Source: Diospyros lotus (lineage: Eukaryota > Streptophyta > Magnoliopsida > Ericales > Ebenaceae). Taken from it: a DNA stretch of 64,000 bases. A program made the position numbers and the translations under genes. The notes beneath the pieces are model-generated. The model was not told the origin of the DNA. It did not search any database and saw nothing but the letters and a program-made list of their open reading frames with translations. Location: assembly GCF_014633365.1 (NCBI RefSeq), contig NC_068350.1, forward strand, positions 32,913,119-32,977,118, in the 5' to 3' direction. This document shows, in pieces, positions 11,389 to 22,205 of the stretch. Every line of letters starts with the position of its first letter. The first letter of the stretch is position 1.

Positions 11389-11730
11389 TATATATATATT
11401 TTAGAGAATAAGAGATGGTGGAGTTGGAGTGTTGTCGTGGCTGGAGTGAACAACAGTAAGAGTGGTCCACAGTTGAAGTGAGCTCTGATGAAGGCAAAAG
11501 CTGAGAGAGGAAGAAGAATAGAGAGAGATAGAGAGGATAGACAGAGAAAGGGAGAGAGAGATAGAGAGGGAAGGTGGGGAGAAAGGGAAAGAGATAGAGA
11601 GGAATTGTTGGGCGGGAATACAAAGGTAATTTTAGCCATTAAAAATGTATAAAGTTCATCTCAGCCATTGAAATGTGTATCTAATACATTTTATACATTT
11701 TTTAAAAACCCTTCTCCCTTATTATATAGA
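11389..11730 (-). mobile_element. Second copy of the Helitron 5'-terminal fragment, minus strand
   Basis: It begins TCTATATAATAAGGGAG on minus at 11730 and is nearly identical to 9832-10172. It has no Cassandra insertion, so it preserves the pre-insertion state. Confidence 0.68.
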
Positions 11731-13628
11731 CTAGCGTATGCCCATTCCTAAAGGCACGGTATAAATAATATTAAGATTAAAATATAATTATAATTTATAT
11801 GTATTATATTGAAATTTGTGAAGAATTTGTAACAATTTTGTTTGTATTAAACGCTCTACAAAACTCAAATAATAAACAAATATATAAGATTTATAATGTT
11901 CACCAATATATTGCAAATCAAAATATAAGAGCAAGTAAAAAAAAAAATTATAAACATTGAACAAAAAACAGAAATTAAAGTTATTGTATAGTTGTTAACG
12001 TTTTATAATAAAAAGAAAAAAAATTACTAAATCTATATAATAAATCACATCAGTAAATGCTCTATAATATGAATAAATTAAATTAAAAATTAAATATCAA
12101 ATAGTACGTACTAGCTGCCGCAATGGCTGCAAACATCAACTCGGCGTGGGGGGGGGGGAACCCTGGTTCGAGGTTGGAAAACCTTGGGTTCCCGAACCTT
12201 AGGTTTCCCGACCATGCGTGGTCAGGAATTCTTTGATTTTTATATTATTTTAATTTAAAAAAATATTGTGCCTAAAATAAAAAATAGAATTAATAAAATA
12301 AAAAATGAATAAATTCTTTTTGAATATTTACATCTTTAAGTAACTCAATAGGATAGATTAACTAATTTCACATTTCTTTAAGTATCAAAGATTCAACACC
12401 TAAAGATAAAAATATTAAATTTTGAATTAAGTTTCCTATTTTGATATCATTATTTGAATAAAGTTTTACACTAAAAACAATATTTGATCATCAATGATTT
12501 AAAAAAGAAATTTTTATTTCTTTTGGAATTGAATCGTCCATGTCAAATTCTTATACATTAAAACTTATACTGTTGGTGTTTTTTTATTTAAAACTTATAT
12601 GATATTTCAAAACTTACATTGTTTATATTTAGAATACTTAAAAATTAAATATTAAATGCTTTTAAAATTAGAATGTTTAGAATGATACTCTTTAGGAAAA
12701 ATTAAAAAAAAAATTCCTAATCTATGATACTCTTTATTTTATAGTGGTCGAATAAACACAAATTATAATTGTAATTTTATCTTATTAACCAGCATACGTA
12801 AATAAACACAAATTATAAGTGTAGTGTTTCTAATTTTAAATATCGATTAAGATAATTTTATCTAAAAATATTTTTACTTTCTATTAATGTTTCTAATTTT
12901 AAATATTTTATCTAAAAATATTATAAGTGTAATGTTTTTAATTTTACTTCAAACTTTAAATATCGATTAATGTTTCTAACTTTAAATATTTTATCTAAAA
13001 ATATTTTCACAAAAAATAAAATAAAAAAACAATGGGAAGAGGGCCCGACCCACAAAACCCACCCGTCAACAATTTTCAAACAACACCAACCAAGGGTTTA
13101 ATCCAGCCAAACCAATACTTATTCTACATTATCCTGCATAATACAAATAATTCAAAAATAATTATTTTTATTTCAACCAATTTGGAGAAGAAACCCAACA
13201 AACGCTCACACTCGCATCGCCTCTCTGGTTGCCTCCCTTGCGCCAAAACCCACCCATCAACAATGTCGTTTCCCTCTATTTTTTCATATTTTATATTTTC
13301 TTTTATTTCTCTTTTTTTTTTCTTTTCTTCCCATCTTCTTCTTCCTCTTGTTTCTCCATCACCCAGTGGGGCCCGAAGATGGCGTGGGTGGGTGGGTCTA
13401 TGAGTGAGAGAGAGAGAGAGGCAATGAGTGAGGGAGTGGGTGGGTGGGTCTGTGAAAGAAATAAAGAGAGGGTAGACAAAGAGCAGTGAGAATGGGCGAG
13501 AAGACTTAAAATCTGAAATTCATCTCAGCCATTCATATACACTAAAAATTCATCTCAGCCATTGAAACCAAATGTATCTCTGATACATTTGAGACATTTT
13601 CAAAAATCCTCTTGTTTTATTATATAGA
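11731..13628 (-). mobile_element. Non-autonomous Helitron, minus strand, 1.9 kb
   Basis: On the minus strand the 5' end TCTATATAATAA is at 13628 and the 3' end CTAG is at 11731-11734, just beyond a degenerate hairpin. The 3' 330 bp matches 2229-2590. The interior is AT-rich with a tandem-like block at about 12820-13015 ('tttaaatat...ttatctaaaaatat', about three copies), an 11-base G run at 12148-12158 and a CT-rich tract near 13270-13350. There is no protein frame of note. Both ends abut other Helitron units without intervening host sequence. Confidence 0.68.
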
Positions 13629-16600
13629 CTAGCGTATACCCGTGCCTAAAGGCACGACGATGTAAATAATATTAAGATTAAAATATAGTTATAATTTATA
13701 CATATTATATTGAAATTTGTGAAGAACTTGTAACAATTTTGCTTGTATTAAATGCTCTGCAAAACTCAAATAAGAAACAAATATATAAGATTTATAATGT
13801 TCACCAATATTGTAAATCAAAATATAAGAGCAAGTAAAAAAAAAATAGTACACAAACTTTAATTTTATTTAATTGATTTTACATATAATAATAAGATTTG
13901 TTAAAGTATGTCTAGATTTTCAAAATGAAACTCGTTATTTTGACTTGGCCTGAATAATTTGGGACAAAACTCAAATGTGAATTTTTCATGAGAGCAGAAT
14001 ACACAAATATCCCTCATTCAATACACAAAATAAATAAATAATATAGAAAAATCACAAACTACAAATATCCCTCAATCAAAAAGTCTTTGTATCAACTTGT
14101 ATGTATCCCCAATGAGTAACATGCACAACAATTTAGTAATTTGTGGAAAGAAAATAAATATAGATTAATACATTTGTTGAAAATATACATATTAAAATAA
14201 ATATGCACAACAATCCGGTCAATCTTTCTTCTTCTCTGTGGTCTGGTCCTCCTCTTCCTGCGTAGATGGTCGTTGCTTGGTGAGGCAGAGAGATGGCCAT
14301 TGGGGGTATGGGGTCCTGGCGATGGCAAACGCGAGTTTCAAGATTTGGGTCGCCACAGTTGGGGACCCATTTCAGCTTCGCCAGATTTTTGGCGAATCAG
14401 TTTGGCGTTGCTGAAATCTGAAATCTGTTGGAGTTGAAATTTGGTTGCTGAAATTTGAAATCTGCTGAAGTTGAAATTTGGCGTTATTTCTCCAAATTTT
14501 TGCGATGGCGAACGATTTAGGGCATTGCTGGAGTCAGCCTTAGGGAATGAGGTGAGATTGGATAATGCCACACGAACGTAAAGGTGGACAACTTGGTGAA
14601 CAACTCTAATTTCTCACGATATTTTGACACCTAAATATCATGAGAAATTGACATGTTTTAAAATACCCACCCAAATGTTTTTGAATTAATTTTTCGCCCG
14701 CCGATTTTCAAACCCACCAAAGAACAAAACCACCATCTCTCAAATCTCTCACTTTCTCTTTCACTTTCACTCTCTTTTTCAAAACCACCCTCTCTCAAAC
14801 CCACTCTATCTTTCCCATACTCTTTCTCTCAAACTCATCATCACGAGTTGTAGCATCCGCTGTCGCCCCTCCGCTGCGAGCACCTTCTGTTGTTGCCCCT
14901 TCCTCTACCGGTCACACCGTCTCGCCCCCGCCATAGGCCATAGACTGTCGTCTCCCCCCCACTACTGCTCGGATTGCCATCGCCCCCCACCGACCATCGC
15001 CCCTCCCTTCTCTGCGAGCAACCGCCTGCACTTACCATACTGCTGCTCGAATAGCCACATCTGACCCCTCATCATTGCTCAGACGGCTACCTGCTACTGT
15101 TGTCCGCCCTCACCGGGTTGCCCCCTGGTGAGACACACATACATTTACATAGATGTATATATTTTTCTTTATTTTTTCTATTTTCTTTATTGTTTTTTTG
15201 ATTGTATGAGGAGTTTGGGTTTGGGTTTATAGAATATCAAGTTTATATGGTGTGGTCGAAAAATAAAATTTACCTGCTAGTGAATGTAGTTGAAATGAGA
15301 ATGATTGAAGATGGTGTTGAGGAAGACGAAAATGTTTAAATATTATTTTGTTTGTAATTATTTTAGTTGTAATTCTAAAAATTACAAATTTATTATTTGA
15401 TTGTAAATTTAGTTCTTAAAAAATTAGAATTTATGTAATTAATTTTATATTGAAAATTTTATGTAATATAATTAATTTTATATTATGTAATATATTTAAA
15501 AAAATTACCAAAATTTGATCAAAAGTTTACGCGCGATTTGTTGAGTTTTGACAATTTAAGGTTAGATTTAACAATATTTAACCAAAATCACCATAGTGAA
15601 AACTACATATCAAAACTTAATAAAAAAATAATTAAAATTCAGGGGACTTCAACTTGAGTTTTTGATCTCACTCACCCGTAATTTGGTTTTTCTATTCAAA
15701 GCCCTAGTGTTTGTCATTTGGAGGCCCTAACAAATTGACTCCTAGTGCTATGTTTGAGCTGACTATATTCAGGGGATCATTTAAACAACCATTATAGCAG
15801 TTTTTCAAACCTAATTGGTTGTGAGGATTCAACTTTCCTCCCCAAAAGTCCACTACCGGCCAGTTGCCCTACACCCACATAACATATCACATGCTTGGTT
15901 GGTTGTGTTAGGATAAAAGACACATCACCTTGCCTTGTTGCTTTTGTCCCCGCTCTAGAGATGATATTGATAACCCTTCTAAATAGATCATACATGAAAG
16001 TTCATAATTAAACATTAATTATAAAATACCTTAATAAAATCTATATTAAAAAACTTGTTATTTGTTAACCTCACATAAGAGACCAAAATGAATATTGACA
16101 GTACTAGTAAAGTTAATTCGTGATTGAAATATGACAAATCTAATTTTCTTAAGTATATTACATAAAATAAAGTTAAAATGAATTTGAAATTTTTTTCAAA
16201 GACTAAATTTACACTCAAATAACAAATTTTTCATTTTCAGAATTACAAAAACTAAAATCATCATCTATTCTTAATTTTTCACTTTCATAACTAAATTATC
16301 ATCACCACCACATAAAAAAATAATAGAAAAAAATAAACAAGTTAAAGTAGAAAAATAAAAGATATAAATATATAAATATATGTGTGGGGGGCGACTCGGT
16401 GGGGGCTGATGGTGGCGCCAGGTGAGGGTGGAGGGTTTCTGTGGCTGGCGGGTGGGCAGTAGAGGGGGTAGGGCGGGCAATCACGTAGGGGCAAAGGCGG
16501 TACTGTGCAAGCGGTTGGCAATGGCCTTCGGAGCGACGATGTGGGAGGGGGGGCGACGGTGTTAATTGGTCGATGGTTGGGGTGGCGGCGATGACGAGAG

Positions 16601-17160
16601 GTGTTCGCGGGGGGTCGACGGTGAGCGGTTTTGGCGAGGGAGATGGCTATGTGAGCAGGTGGTCAACGGTGAGCGATTTTGGCAAGGGAGACGGCGGGTG
16701 ACGGCGGTGCGAGCAGTAGGGGCGGGGGCGACAACAATGATGGTGCGAGAACAGTGTGGGGGGCAGACACTACAACCCGAAGGGTGGGTTTGAGAGAGAG
16801 TGTGGAAGAGAGATAGAGTGGGTGAGAGGCAAGAGCTTGAGTAAGAAATGAGAGGTGAGAGCTTGATTGCGTTTGTCTCGGTGAAAGAAAGAGTGGGTGT
16901 TAATATGATAATTTTCTTAGAGTGAGGTGAGATTTGATGGTTTCTATAAGAGTGATAGAGGCGCATGATTGGGTTTGGAGAAATTAAATGGGACAAAACT
17001 TGGATTGTTGAGCCAACAAATTGAAGAAGGATTGTTGGGTGGAAAGAACAATTAATCTCAACCATTGATATATTTATCCATCCATCTCAGTCATACAAAT
17101 AAAATATATCTCTGATATATTTTACATATTTTCAAACAGTCTTTTTATAAAATAAAAAAA
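13629..17160 (-). mobile_element. Non-autonomous Helitron, minus strand, 3.5 kb
   Basis: The 3' end has a perfect 6-bp stem hairpin (CGTGCC-TAAA-GGCACG, 13641-13656) followed on minus by CTAG at 13632-13629. The 5' end, near 17160, aligns with the start of the plus-strand copy but its first bases have decayed. It is co-linear in inverted orientation with 3005-9162 minus the solo LTR: the 'aatctcaaccattgatatat' block, the segment around 15792-15995 and the 14338-14571 segment all match. No Rep/helicase is present. The 167-codon minus frame at 16562-17065 is low-complexity Ser/Pro/Thr and matches a similarly poor frame in the other copy. Confidence 0.75.
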
Positions 17161-17283
17161 TTAAATATAAAAATAAATAAAACAGTCTCTTTATGTAGAA
17201 CGATTTAGAGGAGGATATAGTGATGTCGCTGGCCAAATACACTATCTATCTGTCAGATAAGTTTGCCAAAGAGAGGTGCTTTC

Positions 17284-20200
17284 TGTAACGACCCGTTAGT
17301 GGGTCTAGAGTTTTATTGGAATTATGATTTTCTATGTGTGATAAATTAGCCTCAAGAATTAGATGTTATAAAAATTGTGAGGTGCTTAATTTAAGGGATT
17401 GGGCTTTTAAAGAAAACTTGGGTTGGAACCATTTGTTTTGGGTTGTGTTTTATTTAAGAATAAGATTGTGAAGCCTTTGGGCCTAAGAATATATATATTG
17501 GGGCCATTGTGTTGGGCTAATGAAATGGGCATTGGGCCCATGAGCATAAAGATTTGTGTATTTTAATTAATCAAAATGAATGAATTATGAAAAGTCTAAT
17601 GAGGGCTTAATGTTATGTTGAGGCACTTTTGGTGGGCTAATGGAAATGGGCCATTATAATTAATTGAGCCAATGAGTTGGGCTTGGGCCCATGTAAGTGT
17701 ATGAGTGGATTTTTGAATTGGGCTTAGGCCGATGTGTAAAATATGAGAGATGGAATTTAATAAATGAAATTATATATATTTGAATTTTGTGAATTAAAAG
17801 AAAAGAAGAAAAGAGTTGTAAAATACAAAGTGACCAAATGGTCCTTGCTTTATTGAAAAAGGTGAGGGCAATTGGGGAATTTCATAATGAGGTTGAATAA
17901 AGAAAATGAAAAAGAAAAGAAAAAGAGGCTAAAGACCAAAATGGGTTTAATGAGTTGTGGTGTGTGTGTAAAATAAATGGGCAAAGTTGTAATTTGGCCA
18001 AGGGGAGTGGTTGGAAAACTGATGGGCGGCCATCCCTCCCCCATGCTCCTTTATTTTCTTTGTTTCTTTTTCTCTTTCCCTTCCCCTTCTTCCGATCAGT
18101 CTTCTTCTCATTCTTCTTCTTCTTTTTCTTCTTCTTCTTCTCCATTTTGATGTCCATGGAAGCTTGAAGTGAAGTTGCAGCTGGGTGCATTCTTCTCCAT
18201 TAGGTTTTTCTTCATCAAAGGCAAGTTCTTCTTGCATTTCTTTTTGGTTATGCAAGTTCTCTTTCCTCCTTGTTTCATTTTGGAGGCAAGTTCTCATTCG
18301 AAATGCAAGTTATTATTCCTCCTATGTTGTTTAGTTGCAAGTTCATATTGATTTTCCTTGTTAATGTAAGCCTTGGTTCTTTTTCCTCTTGGGTCAAGTT
18401 GATTTCCTTCTTGGTTCCCTTGTCTTCAAATCTTCTATTTTATTAGAAGATCTAATCATGAGTTTATATTGATTGGTGGATTATTTTCTCATTTCCTTAA
18501 CTTGGTGTTTTATCATTGGTCGGTCTTTTTGTGAGTTTTCATTAGGGTTTAGTTCACCCTAAATTCTCAAAGGAATGACACTTGATTGATTAGGAATGTT
18601 AGAGAAGCAAGATTTGGTGTATCTTGCTTGGGATGTTGAGTTTTGTGGGTTATCGTTGTTATTTTTAAGTTTCAGGCCTCTATTAGTCGACCAAGTATGT
18701 GTTTTGTTCTCTGTTGGTCGACCAAGTATTTCAGTCGGTCGATCAAATGTTTTAGTCGGTCGACCAAGTGATAATTTAAGCCTCTGTTAGTCGACCAAGT
18801 ATTTCAGTCAGTTGACCAAGTGATAATTTAAGCCTCTGTTAGTCGATCAAGTATTTCAGTCGGTCGACCAAGTGTTTTAGTCGGTTGACCAAGTGGGCTG
18901 TTAGTCGACCAAGTGATAATATAAGCCTCTGTTAGTCGACCAAGTATTTCAATCGGTCGACCAAGTGATAATTTAAATTTCTGTTAGTTGACCAAGTGTT
19001 TTTACTCGGTTGACCAAATCCCTATTTAGTTGACTAAGCCTTCTTCATCGGTTGACTAAGTCTTCAGTCGGTTGACTAACTCTTTTATTCGGTCAACCAA
19101 CAGAATGCAATGATTCTTTCTTTTTGGTCCGATTCTTTTCTAATACTTGAAATTCTTCCCCAAAGCTCTTGTGGTGTTTTAGTTGGCTTCGAAATCATCT
19201 TGTGGATATGTAAGTGTCCCAAAAATGGAGAAGTTAATTAATGGTGGGAATTAAAGATGAAAATCATGAGTTTTTAAATGGTGAATTCATGTAATCAACT
19301 TGTCTGACCTCGAGAAATGGTATGAAAATGAATCCCAATAAATAATGCTAAATCATGTGATGAAAATACCATTAGCTCATGTGAGGATAAAATCTTGAAA
19401 TGTCTAAGTGTGCACGATGATCATGATGAGAACATTTCTAATAATGAAGCATGTCTATACGTTACTTGAAAACCTTCATGAGCATTGCATGGTACTATCA
19501 TTTATGGTATGGAAATGAATCTCAATGAATGATGTGAAATCATGTGATGAAAATATCATTGGCTCATGTGAGAATATAATCTTGAAATGTCTAAATGTGC
19601 ATGATGATTATGATGAGAATATTGCTAATAATGAAGCATGTTTGATATGTTCATTTGAAACCTGCATGAGCATTGCATGATATTATTATTTGCGCACTTA
19701 TTATTTTGCGCGGCGGTTATGTATCGGTGGGTGAGAAAAGGATATCCTAAAGAGCGCCTGACGCGGGAAATGTGGCCATAGACCCGGTAGACAATGCTCA
19801 AGCCAAATTAATGGCTAAATAATTTTTCTATGTATATGTATGCATGCATGTGAATGAAAGGCCTTGAGGGCTGATATGCTGCATGGAAAATTATATATAT
19901 TCATGAGAAATGAAATGATGCATGAATTGCATAACGCCAATGGCATGGAAATGATCATAATGATTGAGAAATGAAATGATGCATGAAATGCATAATGACC
20001 ATGGCATGGGAATGATAATAATAGTGGGATCTAATGGGAAATGTTACTCGTACTTGGAAAGTCGAGTCTATTCCATTTTGGTTTATCCATGTCTTGACTC
20101 TATTGTCCTTATTGTTGTAATATATATACTTGCTGAGCCTTGTGGCTCACCTTGCTTATTCCTGTCATTCCAGATAAGGGATAAGCTATTGCTGAGGGCG

Positions 20201-20579
20201 AGTCCAAATGAGGCTAGAGCCCGGGTTTAGTTGTGTACAAGGATGTCCCAGCTTCAAGATCTATGGGTGTAATGTTGAGGGCAGAAAATAAAGGGTTTAA
20301 TGTGTTGTTAGAACCTTAGTGTCCTTTTATTTGAAAAATGTATGGGTGGTAAGCCCAAGATGATAATGTAAAGGGTGTGTAATATTTACCTTGAGCTCTA
20401 TTTGATAGTGAGCAAATGTGGAGATGTTTATTTTGGCTCCTGATGATTAGTGAGCAAGTAAAAGAAAAAAAAATAGTAATATGGTGTTTATTTTGAGTTA
20501 TTATTTTTGTATCTATTTTGTGACGACCTCCTTTCGGATTTCCTATGCTAGCGGGATGATCCGAGAGAGGGCCGCTACA
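17284..20579 (+). mobile_element. Solo LTR, probably Ty3/gypsy, 3,296 bp
   Basis: It begins TGTAACGACCCG and ends GGGCCGCTACA, with the 5-bp target duplication CTTTC perfect on both sides (17279-17283 and 20580-20584). Inside are 'gggcttgggccca'-type repeats, a CT-rich tract near 18050-18150, a minisatellite and AT-rich sequence with many 'gaaatgatgcatgaa' repeats (19900-20000). No gag/pol frame or second LTR is present. The length is large but within the range of plant gypsy LTRs. Confidence 0.85.
18682..19102 (+). repeat. Minisatellite based on a GGTCGACCAAGT core, about 18 copies
   Basis: The core RGTYGACCAAGT, centred on the palindrome GGTCGACC, recurs at irregular spacing. Units alternate 'tatttcag', 'gtgataatttaagcctctgt' and 'tgttttagtc' spacers. 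C-to-T changes become more frequent toward the right end. It lies wholly within the solo LTR. Confidence 0.85.
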
Positions 20580-20641
20580 CTTTCACCATTGTGTTGTCCA
20601 AAGGTTCTCTGATCAAGTCGCTCAACATTATGGGAAGTGCA

Positions 20642-20745
20642 TGGAGCATTATGAGAAGTGCATGTATGTTTCTGTTTTTTCTATAGATTAGTACTAACTA
20701 TCTAGAACATGGAGCATTATGGGAAGTGTATGTATGTTTTTGTTT
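20642..20745 (+). repeat. Short tandem duplication of the exon 3' border
   Basis: 'catggagcattatg-gaagtg-atgtatgtttttgttttttct' occurs twice, starting at about 20641 and 20707. The end of the putative exon and its donor site are therefore duplicated about 65 bp apart. Confidence 0.6.
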
Positions 20746-21134
20746 TTTCTTCTTTGTACAAGTTAATGTATTTTTTTTCTTTTGATAATTTCTATCTTAT
20801 GCAATCAATGGTTAACTATATTGTTTGTTTTACAAGCTTAACAATTACAGTAATATTTCTAAGTCTCTCCTCAACATTGTAGAATACATTATAGTTTCAT
20901 TTATATGTTTTGAGAACTATTTAAAAAAAAAAAATCTTTCAAAATAAAGCAATTGTAGGAAACCATAAAAAAGTATTTTATGGGTTCAATTGAAATGATT
21001 TTCACATGAATATGAAAATTATATAAAATCAATGGTATTTTCAAACGAAGAAGAAGGAAGAAGGGGTAGAAAAAGAAAGCGATGAGCTTTTTCATGTGAG
21101 TAGAGTCGTAGGCAAGACTTGGAAGAGACGTATA

Positions 21135-21195
21135 ATGGGGAAAGCAACGGGAAAAGAAGAGGAGGGCAACACGTACAGGTCATTTCCCGAAAAAG
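21135..21195 (+). CDS. Possible short 5' exon, unrecognised
   Basis: An ATG opens 20 codons (MGKATGKEEEGNTYRSFPEK) and the segment ends AAAAAG followed by GTATCA, a possible donor. Composition and start context resemble a first coding exon. No downstream exon can be linked to it before the cysteine synthase gene. It may belong with the fragment at 17196-20662 or be another captured piece. Low certainty. Confidence 0.2.
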
Positions 21196-21570
21196 GTATC
21201 AGTTTTCACTTTCTTTATTTACCTATGCATGTATATACATATGTGTATGCTTAGAGATGCATATTTATGTTAGGGCCATTTGCTACTCCCTACAATTTTG
21301 CATATTATTCTTTCTACAATTTTTTGACAAAGTATCAACATTTTGACCTTTTTTATTTCGCTAAAGTCGTGATATTAAAAATGATTAAACGATTTTCAGC
21401 TTAATGCATGTTTATATTCATTGTTTAATTATTTCATGTTTAAGAACTATATACATTGCTTTCAAACACGTGACATAGGACAAGTTTAGCCTTTCAATTT
21501 AATACGTATCTGAATTCAGTGTTGGATTATTTCACATTCAAATTCGATATTCAATTTTTTTTAGTTGCAC

Positions 21571-21598
21571 CATGCCTTCAGGCATGGGTTATCTCTAG
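21571..21598 (+). mobile_element. Helitron 3' terminus, plus strand
   Basis: CATGCC-TTCA-GGCATG is a perfect 6-bp stem. It is followed eight bases later by CTAG and then T. This is the same architecture as the Helitron ends in the cluster upstream. The matching 5' end was not found, so only the terminus is called. The element could extend left to include the exon-like fragments. Confidence 0.55.
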
Positions 21599-21825
21599 TA
21601 TACTTATATTATAAATCTAATAATTATAATAAATTAATTTGATATGTTATAAATACTATTTTAATAAAAAATTTGTAAAAGATAAAAAAAAATTCAAAAA
21701 TGTTGTCACGGTATTCTTTATATATTTTGAATGTTGAGTAATCTTTAATTTTTTAAAGAAGAAAATTTTGATTATTTTCTCTATCATATATAAAGAGAAA
21801 ATAAGACATTAAGACATATTTTCTC

Positions 21826-21941
21826 TGATATATTTATATATATATATATATACATATACATACACACAGACATGCACCTAATCCTAATCCAAAACCATTC
21901 TAAAACCCACCTGTCTAGCGTCTGCAGAAGGAGCTTCTTCT
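21826..21941 (+). promoter_or_regulatory. Probable core promoter and 5' UTR of the CS26-like gene
   Basis: A TATATATA tract (about 21832-21852) lies 90-110 bp before the chosen ATG. It is followed by 'acacacagacatgcacc' and a C-rich leader, a plausible TATA region plus transcription start. The long TA repeat makes the exact TATA box ambiguous. An upstream ATG at 21872 starts an out-of-frame 72-codon frame that overlaps the true start and could act as an upstream ORF. Confidence 0.4.
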
Positions 21942-22205
21942 ATGGCGGTGTGTCCTCTTCTCATTTCTCCGCCATGCCAAGTCTCCCCCAAATTCAGCCC
22001 TTTCCAATTCATTCACTGTGCTATCATATACGGATCCAATGCCGTTTCATCCACGCCAAGAAGAGTTGCGGCTATCTCTGGAAGAAGTAGTAGCACCGCC
22101 GCATCTCGAGCAGCCTCTGCCGCCGCAGTAGCTCCTTCGCCCCAGGTTTACGCTGGGGAAGAAGACCTCGACCTCGCCGTCAACATCGCCGACGATGTAA
22201 CCCAG
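21942..22205 (+). CDS. CS26: CS26-like exon 1 (88 codons, transit peptide and start of mature enzyme)
   Basis: It runs from the ATG to ACCCAG before donor GT, phase 0. The ATG at 21942 is chosen because it is the first in the frame that continues into NIADDVTQ, and what follows has transit-peptide composition (few acidic residues, many Ser/Ala/Arg). Confidence 0.88.

Larger units (their letters stand above)
17196..20662 (+). pseudogene. Exon-like gene fragment split by a solo LTR
   Basis: 17196-17283 and 20585-20660 join, after removal of the LTR and one copy of its 5-bp duplication, into one open frame of about 55 residues. It reads NDLEEDIVMSLAKY..., then ...FHHCVVQRF..., then ...HYGKCMEHYEKC. 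A possible acceptor (tttatgtag) precedes it and a donor-like GTATGT follows at about 20663. The His/Cys-rich composition and clean frame look like a real exon, but I do not recognise the protein. With 3.3 kb of LTR inside, the exon cannot be used normally. It could be a host exon or a piece captured by a Helitron whose 3' end lies at 21598. Confidence 0.45.

Noticed and set aside
16562..17065. 167-codon minus-strand frame
   Set aside because: A Ser/Pro/Thr-rich translation of CT repeats. It is similar to 3104-3517 at the DNA level because the Helitron copies are homologous, not because a protein is conserved.
17882..18297. Lys/Arg-rich minus-strand frames
   Set aside because: They are translations of the CT/GA-rich tract inside the solo LTR.
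18682..19102. CRISPR-like regular repeats
   Set aside because: The spacers are themselves repeated, the repeat is short and degenerate, and the context is a plant LTR.
21872..22090. Alternative CS26 start at the upstream ATG
   Set aside because: That frame closes at 22090 and does not join exon 2. Only the 21942 frame continues in phase into the conserved enzyme.
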